IMG/VR virus record: IMGVR_UViG_3300035130_000092
Span: 1 to 43,662 of that record
Origin: a virus
Reading direction: 5' to 3' (one strand)
Length of the DNA: 43,662 nucleotides
The notes beneath the pieces are model-generated. The model worked only from the letters and a program-made list of their open reading frames with translations, was not told where the DNA came from and ran no database searches. A program made the position numbers and the translations under genes. Below are positions 12,429-18,614 of this stretch, piece after piece; the stretch's first letter is position 1, and each line of letters begins with the position of its first letter.

Positions 12429-12689
12429 TCAATCCTCGTACCTCTCCGGGTTGAACGACGGGAACAGGTGGACGGCGTCGTGGCGGCGCATGTGCGTGCC
12501 GACGTCGCGCACGTGGCCCGCCTCGCGCTTGTGGTTCTCGCCGGGCACCGCGTCGATGTAGACGCGCCAGCCCCAGCCCCCGCGCACCGCAACGGCGATG
12601 ACGCGCGTGGCCAACGAGCGGATGCCGATGATGTCGTCCGGGTTGAACGGCGTGAGATCCACGTACGTCTTCTCCTCCGTCTGGGGCAT
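12429..12689 (-). CDS. Small hypothetical protein behind a hairpin leader
   Basis: An 86-residue protein from ATG 12689 with AGAGGAGAGG upstream. It appears to be a compact beta-rich fold (IIGIRSLATRVIAVAVRGGW, then WRVYIDAVPGENH) with a His-containing C-terminal half (HMRRHDAVHLFPSF). No family was recognised. It follows the longest perfect leader hairpin and is followed at once by the 58-residue gene. Confidence 0.68.
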   Translation of the reverse strand: MPQTEEKTYVDLTPFNPDDIIGIRSLATRVIAVAVRGGWGWRVYIDAVPGENHKREAGHVRDVGTHMRRHDAVHLFPSFNPERYED

Positions 12690-12768
12690 GCTATCCTCTC
12701 CTCTACGGTCCCCACGGCAACCGGCGCGCGCCCGTCCGTAGAGGGACGCGCACCGGAGGTCGTGGCTA
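12690..12768 (-). promoter_or_regulatory. Hairpin leader 3 (ESAS-like)
   Basis: Starts leftward with TAGCCACGAC (within 12759-12769). It has a 10-bp stem (12721-12730 with 12747-12756) whose one imperfect pair is a G-U wobble in the leftward RNA. A 3-bp inner stem extends it (12735-12737 with 12744-12746). It shares 12715-12733 exactly with leader 2 and ends in AGAGGAGAGG. Confidence 0.74.
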
Positions 12769-13119
12769 CTCCAGTTCCTCCGCCGGCAGGTCCGCGATGC
12801 AGTAGTCTACGATCTGCTCGCACTCGCAGCGTTCGCCGACTCGCCTGATCGCCGTAGGCAGGTCCGCCCCGGCCTCGAGCAGCTCGCCCCCGCGCGATCC
12901 CTGGCCGGGGTAGCACGAGTCGTACACCGCGTACACGAGCGACCTGCCGTCGGCGTGCTGCCTCACCCGCAGGCTCCACGTCTTGTTCGCCTGGCACTCG
13001 TGCTCGTTGTCCCAGTCCTTCGCGCTCGCGATCGTCGGCCAGTCGTCCTCCACGATCCGTACCGGCGCTCGGTCCGTCAGTGTAATTGTCCGCCGCTTGC
13101 GTCCGTCTCCCACTGCCAT
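12766..13119 (-). CDS. Conserved-looking hypothetical protein
   Basis: A 117-residue protein from ATG 13119 with AGAGAGGAG upstream. The N-terminal 60 residues ([20 protein letters not shown]...IASAKDWD, then [20 protein letters not shown]) recall a small protein family I have seen as unnamed entries in bacteria and phages. The C-terminal part holds [10 protein letters not shown], three cysteines in an acidic setting. It is preceded by leader 4. Function unknown. Confidence 0.72.
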   Translation of the reverse strand: MAVGDGRKRRTITLTDRAPVRIVEDDWPTIASAKDWDNEHECQANKTWSLRVRQHADGRSLVYAVYDSCYPGQGSRGGELLEAGADLPTAIRRVGERCECEQIVDYCIADLPAEELE

Positions 13120-13233
13120 GATACTGCTCCTCTCTGGTGCGGGCTGTCTCTGGCCCGCTTGCCGGTGCCACCACGGCCCCGGCGTCGCCCCCGCGTGCGG
13201 GAGCGGCGCCCCAGGTCGGGGCGTACTGGGCTA
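13120..13233 (-). promoter_or_regulatory. Hairpin leader 4 (ESAS-like)
   Basis: Begins leftward TAGCCCAGTACGCCCCGAC, with TAG as the upstream stop. A 9-bp stem CGCTCCCGC/GCGGGGGCG (one G-U) and a short GGGC/GCCC hairpin follow. It ends in CAGAGAGGAG ahead of the ATG at 13119. It is longer than leaders 1-3 and more diverged. Confidence 0.6.
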
Positions 13234-13605
13234 CAGGCCTCCGTCGTCCTTGATCGCGCCAATCCACTCGCTCGCCTCGCGGCGGCTCATCGCGGCAATC
13301 TGCGCATCGCTCGGGCCGTGCGTGCCATACGGGCCGATGCCGTCGAAAATGTCGAACCACGCGTCTTGCGCGCGACGCAAGAATGCTGCCTGCTTGGCCG
13401 TAATCGATCCCTTGGCGGTCGCTTTGCCGTACCGCTTCGCGTTGCCGTCGGCGGCCATGCGCTTGACCGACCGGTCCGAGTCCTCCTGCGCCTGGCAGTC
13501 CACGTGCGCTGCCCCCCACCCCTTGCGCCACTCGATCTCTTCTCCGACCTGGATCGGCTGGTGGCAGTGCTTGCAGCGCCCGCGGTATTTCGCTCGTATC
13601 GTCAT
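13231..13605 (-). CDS. Zinc-ribbon protein, first gene of the leftward unit
   Basis: A 124-residue protein from ATG 13605. Residues 1-38 form a ribbon with CKHCHQPI, a turn, and then HVDC, similar to small PARP-like or LIM-like zinc knuckles found in phage proteins. Residues 65-124 hold ITAKQAAFLRRAQDAWFDIF and a conserved-looking helix near the C terminus (DAQIAAMSRREASEWIGAI). As the first gene after the leftward promoter it would be made earliest. A regulatory or takeover role fits its position but is not shown by sequence. Confidence 0.75.
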   Translation of the reverse strand: MTIRAKYRGRCKHCHQPIQVGEEIEWRKGWGAAHVDCQAQEDSDRSVKRMAADGNAKRYGKATAKGSITAKQAAFLRRAQDAWFDIFDGIGPYGTHGPSDAQIAAMSRREASEWIGAIKDDGGL

Positions 13606-13624
13606 GTCTGCGTCCTGTCGTGGT

Positions 13625-13645
13625 TGCCGGCTTCCCTTTCCGGCA
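13625..13645 (-). promoter_or_regulatory. Hairpin at the 5-prime end of the leftward transcript
   Basis: TGCCGG (13625-13630) pairs with CCGGCA (13640-13645) across a 9-nt loop. The likely start of transcription from the promoter at 13651-13678 lies at its right edge, so the RNA would begin with this stem, followed by ACCACGAC and the ribosome binding site. Confidence 0.55.
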
Positions 13646-13650
13646 CTCTC

Positions 13651-13678
13651 ACTATAGCCCGCGGCCGGGGGTAGTCAA
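13651..13678 (-). promoter_or_regulatory. Leftward sigma70-type promoter
   Basis: Read on the minus strand: TTGACT (13678-13673), a 16-bp spacer, then TATAGT (13656-13651). It sits 46 bases ahead of the first leftward gene and would drive the whole early unit. Confidence 0.78.
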
Positions 13679-13696
13679 GGCAATTATCCAGTTTTT

Positions 13697-13759
13697 TATA
13701 CCTGGTCTTTAAGGACGTGCAACGGTCCTGCTATACCATTATACCTGCGGTTGGTATAA
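13697..13759. promoter_or_regulatory. Operator-like TATACC repeats between divergent promoters
   Basis: TATACC occurs at 13697-13702, 13732-13737 and 13740-13745, and inverted as GGTATA at 13753-13758. The last two form a perfect 7-bp inverted repeat, TTATACC/GGTATAA, around a 7-nt centre. An AGGAC/GTCCT pair lies at 13712-13716 and 13725-13729. The region is AT-rich against a GC-rich genome. A dimeric repressor or activator site is inferred. Confidence 0.62.
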
Positions 13760-13768
13760 AGATTCCTG

Positions 13769-13798
13769 TTGACAGACGACCCCGTGAAACCCTATGCT
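13769..13798 (+). promoter_or_regulatory. Rightward sigma70-type promoter
   Basis: TTGACA (13769-13774), an 18-bp spacer, then TATGCT (13793-13798). Transcription would start near 13805, just before the long hairpin, and run into the replication, packaging and structural genes. Confidence 0.72.
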
Positions 13799-13813
13799 AC
13801 CGCGCGACATGGC

Positions 13814-13915
13814 CAGCCCCTCACTCAGTCGAGCGGAGACGTGGATGCCCGCCGCGGCGGCTCCGTCTGCGGATCGGGACCATGTCCGTCCGCGTCTCCC
13901 TCGATTGGGTGAGGG
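13814..13915 (+). ncRNA. Long-stem structured leader of the rightward transcript
   Basis: Bases 13814-13845 pair with 13885-13915 in a 31-bp stem with one bulged C (13832) and no mismatches. All four departures from Watson-Crick pairing are G-U in the rightward RNA; on the other strand they would be A-C clashes. The 39-nt apical region adds small hairpins (13847-13858; 13860-13871). The element starts about 9 nt after the predicted transcription start and ends 27 nt before the first gene. RNase III processing, antitermination (HK022 put-like) or translation control are possible; none is shown. The stretch 13606-13942 holds no convincing gene. Confidence 0.8.
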
Positions 13916-13942
13916 GCACTGCCCGGAACGGAGCGACTCCCC

Positions 13943-15247
13943 ATGGCGTCATACTGGCTGCAGCTCGACCTCGATCTCCTGACGTCGCCCCGCTGGCTCG
14001 GCACCAACCCTTGGACGCGGCACTTGTATATGGCGCTACTCCGGCGCTGCATCGAAGAGCGTTCCGGGGAACTCGCCCGGTCCGAGTGGACCGATCGCGT
14101 CGCTCACAGTCTCGTCGGGGCCGCGGCCGGCGACGACGCGCCCAGCGCGGCCGCGATGCTCGAGGAATTGGCTGGGCCCGCCTGTCACCTCGTCGATCTG
14201 GCCGAGGAGACCATCGCCGTACACGGCTTCGACGAGCGCTACGGTAAGATGATGGCGAAGGCCGATCGTCTCCGCGACATGGCGAAGAAACGGCAGCGCC
14301 GTAAACGGGAGCGTGACGGGCGCGTGACCTCACCATCTTGTAACGCACCTGTCACGCGTGACAACAGCGTGACTAACGCACCTGTCACGCGTGAAAAGCG
14401 TGACGTCACGGACCTAGACGTAGACTTAGACGTAGACGTAGACGTTAGAGCCAGACATATAAAATCCCCGCCGTTGACGGGCGACGTTTCTGTTACTGGA
14501 CAGTCGCGTGACACGGCGGGGAAGGCGCATATCGCGCCCGAAACGGCAAACGGCGAACAGCGACGGCCACAACCAACGGCACCACGGCCCTCTGGCGACC
14601 CGGAGATGGACAGGAAACACCAGCTCCCGGACCTCACGCCGACGACGGAACCGGCGAACGGCATCCTTGAGGGATGGTTAGAAGCGGAGGAGGGGACGTT
14701 CAGGGAGCCCATCGTCTTGCGACAACTCGTGAACGTTCGAGACCACAACGACCCGCTCACGCTGCTCGCGCACATGCGTGATCTCGAACTCATGGAGGAC
14801 GCTCTGTCCAAGTGCTCCCTGCTCATGAAGCGCCTGAGCACCGCAGGGATCCGTCCCGGAGAAGAGGCGATCGAGTGGGCGCGCGACCAGTTGAATCACG
14901 ATGGCCGGCCTCGTGGCGGGAAACCCGAATCGCCGGCCGACGTCCTCGCCTCTCTCAGGAGCGCCCCTGCGGTCGATCCCGACTTCGCGATCGCCGCTCT
15001 GGATGGCCTCTTGACTGGGTGGACGGCGCCCGACGACACGAATCACGTGGAGCAGCGCGCAGCGATCAAGCTTGCGCTCGCGGAGAAGCCTCTGGCGACA
15101 CTGGCATGGGCAATCAAGATCAACAATGATCTCCCCACGGACGACCCGCTTACGAGGCTGGCCGAGTTCTGTTCGAACGGGAAGACGCCGCCGAAGACGC
15201 ATTTGGCCGCAGCCCGGAAGATGGCGGGGCTCCCAGCGAGAGGGTAG
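13943..15247 (+). CDS. Replication initiator / replisome organiser with embedded iterons
   Basis: A 434-residue protein. The N-terminal 120 residues (YWLQLDLDLLTSPRW, then HLYMALLRRCIEE and a basic helix KKRQRRKRERDG) match the winged-helix N domain of phage O/DnaD-type initiators, which bind the origin and load helicase. Residues about 125-175 are low complexity because the DNA there carries repeats: six GCGTGAC plus one GCGTGAA, a 21-bp direct repeat, and five TAGACG hexamers giving a DLDVDLDV run. The C-terminal 200 residues are helical with no known motif. It is the first gene after the structured leader, with GGAG upstream. As in lambda O, the origin appears to lie inside the initiator gene. 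Confidence 0.75.
   Translation: MASYWLQLDLDLLTSPRWLGTNPWTRHLYMALLRRCIEERSGELARSEWTDRVAHSLVGAAAGDDAPSAAAMLEELAGPACHLVDLAEETIAVHGFDERYGKMMAKADRLRDMAKKRQRRKRERDGRVTSPSCNAPVTRDNSVTNAPVTREKRDVTDLDVDLDVDVDVRARHIKSPPLTGDVSVTGQSRDTAGKAHIAPETANGEQRRPQPTAPRPSGDPEMDRKHQLPDLTPTTEPANGILEGWLEAEEGTFREPIVLRQLVNVRDHNDPLTLLAHMRDLELMEDALSKCSLLMKRLSTAGIRPGEEAIEWARDQLNHDGRPRGGKPESPADVLASLRSAPAVDPDFAIAALDGLLTGWTAPDDTNHVEQRAAIKLALAEKPLATLAWAIKINNDLPTDDPLTRLAEFCSNGKTPPKTHLAAARKMAGLPARG
14311..14512. other. Probable replication origin (iteron array)
   Basis: GCGTGAC occurs at 14311, 14322, 14356, 14367, 14398 and 14506, with a GCGTGAA variant at 14389. A 21-bp exact repeat lies at 14341-14361 and 14374-14394. The palindromes GTCACGCGTGAC (14351-14362) and CGTGACGTCACG (14399-14410) lie within. 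Five TAGAC(G/T) hexamers (14415-14444) and an AT-rich CATATAAAAT (14455-14464) follow, a layout typical of initiator-binding iterons beside an unwinding element. Confidence 0.72.
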
Positions 15248-15249
15248 AC

Positions 15250-15468
15250 ATGGGCAAGCGGACAACCAAGGCCGACCTGGCGCACAAGCGCGTTCTCACA
15301 CTGAGAGAGGTCTCGCGCTACACGGGCCTCACCCCAAGACGCTGCATGGCTGAGCTGCCCGTGATCCTGCTCAACGGGCGCGGGAAGCAAGAAAATCGCG
15401 CGCGGTTCGTGCGCCGTCTTGTGGATGCGCGCATGGCGGAGCTCGGGCTGGTGAGGGGTGGGCGATGA
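15250..15468 (+). CDS. Small HTH (MerR/excisionase-like) DNA-binding protein
   Basis: A 72-residue protein starting three bases after the initiator gene. Residues 16-36 (LTLREVSRYTGLTPRRCMAEL) fit the helix-turn-helix of AlpA/MerR/excisionase-type proteins, in which the segment REVSRYTGLT spans the turn. Basic residues flank it on both sides. It may regulate the rightward unit, help at the origin, or bind the TATACC operators; the position favours a replication or regulatory role, since no integrase is present. Confidence 0.68.
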   Translation: MGKRTTKADLAHKRVLTLREVSRYTGLTPRRCMAELPVILLNGRGKQENRARFVRRLVDARMAELGLVRGGR

Positions 15469-15674
15469 ACCGGAAAGACGCCGCGATCGTACAGATACTC
15501 GAGCGCACCAAGGCCGCAATTGAGCGCTGCAAATCGCAATACCCTGAGGCGTGGCCATACCTCGCCCATGCGATTGTGATGTGTGGTATGTGCGAGGCCC
15601 ATACGATAGCGGCGACGTCAGAGGTGGAGGGGTGGGGGACGGACGTGCCACTCGACAAGGATGGTGGCGCATGA
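15465..15674 (+). CDS. Small hypothetical protein
   Basis: A 69-residue protein overlapping its neighbours by ATGA at both ends. The N-terminal 40 residues are helical (DAAIVQILERTKAAIERCKS) and the rest is polar, with IVMCGMCEAH holding a CxxC. Not assigned to a family. Co-translated with the HTH gene. Confidence 0.68.
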   Translation: MNRKDAAIVQILERTKAAIERCKSQYPEAWPYLAHAIVMCGMCEAHTIAATSEVEGWGTDVPLDKDGGA

Positions 15675-16000
15675 AACCGGTATTGCTGCGGCACCTGAGC
15701 AACACCCTACGGGCCGTCGTGGTTGCTGTCCCGACAGAGAACACCGAGGCCCCGCTGACGGCCATAGAGGCATGGGCCTTGAGTGCGGACGAGCACATTG
15801 CAGACCTGGACGACCTCTTGATAAACGCTCTGATTCAGGGCACGGGCGGCATCCGCAAGGACGGCTACATCGACAACGAGTGTCTCTCCACGTGGGAAGC
15901 GATCTCGGCCTACCTGGCTGAGCGCCGCTACCTCGAGGACGTCAACGGACGACTATACCGGCCAGTCGAGCGGTGTGCAGCCGAGAAGGATCCCACCTGA
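15671..16000 (+). CDS. Hypothetical protein
   Basis: A 109-residue protein from ATG 15671 (ATGA overlap). The sequence is mixed helix and strand (LLRHLSNTLRAVVVAVPTEN, then ADLDDLLINALIQGTGG and an acidic C-terminal helix, WEAISAYLAERRYL). An earlier in-frame start would run through the previous gene and was rejected. The stop overlaps the HNH start (TGATG). I do not recognise the family. Confidence 0.68.
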   Translation: MKPVLLRHLSNTLRAVVVAVPTENTEAPLTAIEAWALSADEHIADLDDLLINALIQGTGGIRKDGYIDNECLSTWEAISAYLAERRYLEDVNGRLYRPVERCAAEKDPT

Positions 16001-16302
16001 TGCCTAAGCGCCCCCCCGTCTTCAAGCCGCCCGGCTTCGCGAGGACGAAGCGACCTCCCGACCGCAGAGCATCCGCGACGGCCCGCGGCTACGACTACGC
16101 TTGGCAGCAGTACGCGCAGTGGTATCTCGAGGAGCATCCCCTCTGCGTCGAGTGTCTCGCCCGTGGCAAGAGCATCCCGGCAACCGAGGTCGACCACATC
16201 AAGCCGCTCTCACAGGGCGGCGACAAGTGGGACCCTTCAAACCATCAGGCTCTATGCAAGAGCCATCACTCCAGGAAGACGAGGAGAGAGGGGAAGGCAT
16301 GA
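16000..16302 (+). CDS. HNH endonuclease
   Basis: A 100-residue HNH nuclease: residues 45-100 show CVECLARGK, then ATEVDHIKPLSQGGDKW, then PSNHQALCKSHHSRKT. These are the zinc cysteines, the catalytic DHI histidine, the central Asn and the final His pair. The N-terminal 40 residues are basic and Pro-rich. HNH genes near small terminase are common in HK97-like phages, where the nuclease helps terminase cut and package DNA; here several small genes lie between. The ATG overlaps the preceding stop. Confidence 0.88.
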   Translation: MPKRPPVFKPPGFARTKRPPDRRASATARGYDYAWQQYAQWYLEEHPLCVECLARGKSIPATEVDHIKPLSQGGDKWDPSNHQALCKSHHSRKTRREGKA

Positions 16303-16541
16303 AGAAGCGCAAGGAGCGGACACACTGCACGCAGCCGGATCGTGACGTGCCTGGCATCGAGTGCGGCTACCCGCTGCCATGCCCATGGCACAGAGCTACG
16401 ATCGACATGACGACCGACCCGCCGGAGGTGCGTATCCCCGTGACGGTGCCCGACGCAGTGCGCAAGGCGAAGCGACTGAAGCGCATCGCGGAAGTCCTCG
16501 CTCTGGCCAAGATGAGCGACGAGGAGAGTGAGAATGCCTGA
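16299..16541 (+). CDS. Small Cys/His protein
   Basis: An 80-residue protein from ATG 16299 (ATGA overlap). The N-terminal 30 residues hold HCTQPDRDVPGIECGYPLPC and then WH, a possible zinc site. A strand (VRIPVTVPDAVRK) and a basic helix (KRLKRIAEVLAL) follow. Short proteins with a C-G-PLPC-H pattern recur in phages without a known role. Function not assigned. Confidence 0.68.
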   Translation: MKKRKERTHCTQPDRDVPGIECGYPLPCPWHRATIDMTTDPPEVRIPVTVPDAVRKAKRLKRIAEVLALAKMSDEESENA

Positions 16542-16740
16542 CGTGCTGCCCCTGAGAGCAGAGAGCCGCAGGGGCTTCCTCGTGTTCCCGGCCTCGCCCT
16601 GCCCAGCATGTCGTGCGGTGAAAAACATCAGCACCGTGTACAAGCGCGTCGGCCGTTACGCTACCACGAGACACGACTGTGGGAGATGCGGGTCGTCCTG
16701 GTATTCCGATTTGTCGATCCTCGGGGGGCAGGAAGTATGA
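16534..16740 (+). CDS. Small zinc-ribbon protein
   Basis: A 68-residue protein starting at ATG 16534, inside the end of the previous gene, after GAGGAGAGTGAG. It carries CPACRAVKN and then CGRCGSSWYS, a four-Cys ribbon with a beta-hairpin between. Its stop overlaps the next start (ATGA). One of several ribbons in this phage; role unknown. Confidence 0.7.
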   Translation: MPDVLPLRAESRRGFLVFPASPCPACRAVKNISTVYKRVGRYATTRHDCGRCGSSWYSDLSILGGQEV

Positions 16741-17003
16741 GCGCGACATGGGTAGCGGTGGTCGTGGTCGTCGTGGTCGTGGACGTGGTCCTGCTCGTAC
16801 GGTACGCGATGCTGCCGCAGCTACGCAGGATGCGGGAGAGGGAGAGACTCGAGCGGATCCGTCGCTACCACAAGGCACAGAGGGGGCTGGGCACGTGGCG
16901 GCTACTGCGACGGACGGGCGATGCCGCAAGCCTGACCGACACGAACGGGTCTGTGCCACGTGCCTCTACATCGACAGTACGAGGGAACACTACTGTTGCA
17001 TAA
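16737..17003 (+). CDS. Small membrane protein
   Basis: An 88-residue frame from ATG 16737 (ATGA overlap). Residues 4-25 (WVAVVVVVVVVDVVLLVRYA) form one clear membrane helix, followed by an Arg-rich segment (RRMRERERLERIRRYHK). After about residue 53 the frame overlaps the Cys-rich gene at 16895-17143 and becomes low quality (Thr/Ser/Arg-rich). The true product may therefore be shorter or a frameshift may have occurred. The membrane part looks real. Confidence 0.55.
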   Translation: MSATWVAVVVVVVVVDVVLLVRYAMLPQLRRMRERERLERIRRYHKAQRGLGTWRLLRRTGDAASLTDTNGSVPRASTSTVRGNTTVA

Positions 17004-17143
17004 GCCCCTCGGCTCGTGGTATCGTCAGGACGGCGAGCGATCGTGACGCTCGGTACTGCTCTGAGTTCAAGTGTCGGTTGTGTGCAAGGGGAGAGCCACA
17101 TGGCGAAGCGGGAGTTGACGATCGACGAGGTGATGGAACGTAG
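16895..17143 (+). CDS. Cys-rich protein overlapping two neighbours
   Basis: An 82-residue frame from a likely GTG at 16895, about nine bases after AGGGGG. It contains CRKPDRHERVCATCLYIDS, then HYCC and CSEFKCRLC, nine cysteines in all, arranged like a small zinc or disulphide-rich fold. Its start lies in the membrane-protein gene and its end overlaps the next gene by 44 bases. Such deep overlap is unusual here and could mean a sequencing or evolutionary frameshift that split a single membrane plus Cys-rich protein. Confidence 0.5.
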   Translation: MAATATDGRCRKPDRHERVCATCLYIDSTREHYCCISPSARGIVRTASDRDARYCSEFKCRLCARGEPHGEAGVDDRRGDGT

Positions 17144-17282
17144 AGCCTGGCCCTACGGTCGCGTGTCGCTCAGGGACTTTCTGTTCGGCGGGGCGTCAGC
17201 CTACACGGGCAACGGGCGCCGGCGCAAGCACAAGCGCAACCGGCAGGGGGACTGCTCGCGGGCGTGGGGGTTGCGAGGGTAG
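17100..17282 (+). CDS. Small basic hypothetical protein
   Basis: A 60-residue protein from ATG 17100 behind AGGGGAGAG. The N-terminal 35 residues (RELTIDEVMERRAWPYGRVS) are helical and the C terminus is very basic (GRRRKHKRNRQG). A longer upstream frame was rejected because it lies in the Cys-rich gene. The family was not recognised. After it, 17283-17363 is non-coding and AT-richer, with no clear promoter. Confidence 0.6.
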   Translation: MAKRELTIDEVMERRAWPYGRVSLRDFLFGGASAYTGNGRRRKHKRNRQGDCSRAWGLRG

Positions 17283-17363
17283 GGGGTCGGCAACTCAAAA
17301 TGCACGCTTGGTATGAACCGTGGGATACTATTTGCGTATATTCTCACGGGTTAGGAAGTTAGG

Positions 17364-18614
17364 TTGCGCGATCGCGTAGTAGAACTCAGGCGGGTCAAGG
17401 CCTCGGACCTTCTCCCGCATCCGCAGAACTGGCGCACTCACCCGAGCGCCCAGCGCAATGCGATGAGGGCCGTGCTCGACGAGGTCGGTTATGCGGGCGC
17501 GCTCCTCGCGCGCGAAACACCGGAAGGCCTGATGCTGATCGACGGCCACCTGCGTTCTGAGGTCACCCCCGACGAGACGGTGCCGGTCCTGGTGCTGGAC
17601 GTGGACGAGGCAGAGACGAAGAAGATCCTGGCGACCTTCGATCCCATCTCCGCGATGGCCGAGGCCGACAAGGGGAAGCTTGACGCCGTTCTCCGAGACA
17701 TCGACACCGGGAGCGAGGCGCTCGCGAAGATGCTGGAGGATCTCGCCGAGTCGAATGGGCTGCTCGAGCAGATCACGACGGAGGAGGGTCCGGAGCCGCA
17801 GATCGACAAGGCCGCGGAAATGAAGGCGAAGTGGGGAACGGAGCTCGGGCAGCTCTGGAAGATCGGCGAGCACCGCCTGCTCTGCGGCGACGCCCGCGAT
17901 CCCTTCTGCGTCGAGCGCGTCATGGCCGGGGAGAAGGCGTCTTGCATCTTCACTGACCCGCCGTACGGCGTCGGGATAGGCGCGAAGAACCGCCTGCTCA
18001 ACAGCGTTCAGGAGGCCGGGCGCGCGCTCAACGACATCGAGGACGACAACCTCACGCCGGAGGAGTTGAAGGCGCGTCTCCTGCCAGCGTTCGTCAACGC
18101 GCGCAAGATTGCAATGGCGGAAGACTGCACGCTATTCATGACCGCACCACAGGGCGGCGAGCTCGGCATGATGATGATGATGATGATGGCCGAGGCCGGC
18201 CTCCCGATCCGCCATGTTCTGATCTGGATGAAGAATTCGCCGACGTTCTCGATGGGCCGTCTCGACTACGACTACCAGCACGAGCCAATCCTGCTGACCT
18301 GGGGGAAGCGGCACAAGCGGCCGATGCGCGGCGAGCACAGGACATCTGTCTGGCAGATAGACAAGCCGCGCGCGAGCGACGTGCACCCGACGATGAAGCC
18401 CGTGGCGCTCGTGGCAAATGCACTGCTGAACAACAGCGACAAGGGCGACGTCGTGTATGAGCCTTACTCTGGTTCGGGGACTTGTCTCATCGCCTGTGAG
18501 CAACTGCGACGAAAATGCCGCGCGATCGACAAGGCACCCGAGTTCGTCGCCGTCGCCCTTCAGCGCTGCACCGACGCCGGCATGTCCTGCCGGCTGGAGA
18601 ACCGAGATGGCTAA
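17364..18614 (+). CDS. ParB-domain DNA methyltransferase (beta-class N4/N6)
   Basis: A 416-residue enzyme with a likely TTG start at 17364, eight bases after AGGA. Residues 1-100 are a ParB/sulfiredoxin-like domain (DLLPHPQNWRTHPS, then LMLIDGHLRSEV). Residues 150-416 are an amino-methyltransferase: TDPPYGVG (motif IV) comes before YEPYSGSGTCLIACE (motif I, AdoMet binding), the order of the beta class. It would methylate adenine N6 or cytosine N4, perhaps to protect phage DNA. Seven Met codons in a row (18168-18188) encode residues 269-275. It overlaps the small terminase gene by eight bases. The ParB-plus-methylase fusion is common in phages. Confidence 0.87.
   Translation: MRDRVVELRRVKASDLLPHPQNWRTHPSAQRNAMRAVLDEVGYAGALLARETPEGLMLIDGHLRSEVTPDETVPVLVLDVDEAETKKILATFDPISAMAEADKGKLDAVLRDIDTGSEALAKMLEDLAESNGLLEQITTEEGPEPQIDKAAEMKAKWGTELGQLWKIGEHRLLCGDARDPFCVERVMAGEKASCIFTDPPYGVGIGAKNRLLNSVQEAGRALNDIEDDNLTPEELKARLLPAFVNARKIAMAEDCTLFMTAPQGGELGMMMMMMMAEAGLPIRHVLIWMKNSPTFSMGRLDYDYQHEPILLTWGKRHKRPMRGEHRTSVWQIDKPRASDVHPTMKPVALVANALLNNSDKGDVVYEPYSGSGTCLIACEQLRRKCRAIDKAPEFVAVALQRCTDAGMSCRLENRDG
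18168..18188. repeat. (ATG)7 microsatellite
   Basis: Seven ATG triplets in frame give a poly-Met run in the methyltransferase. Slippage would change the number of Met residues without a frameshift. Confidence 0.9.

Noticed and set aside
12422-13531. A 369-codon minus-strand frame
   Set aside because: It crosses three real genes and two hairpin leaders in a different frame and is Arg/Gly-rich; the smaller genes have good starts and sensible products.
13697-13759. Phage attachment site core
   Set aside because: No integrase gene is present and the repeats fit operators between divergent promoters better.
13794-13982. A 62-codon plus-strand frame through the long hairpin
   Set aside because: No clear ribosome binding site, overlaps the initiator start, and the sequence is better explained by the stem structure.
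14415-14444. CRISPR-like short repeat array
   Set aside because: The units are 6 bp in direct tandem without spacers, inside a gene; they fit an origin.
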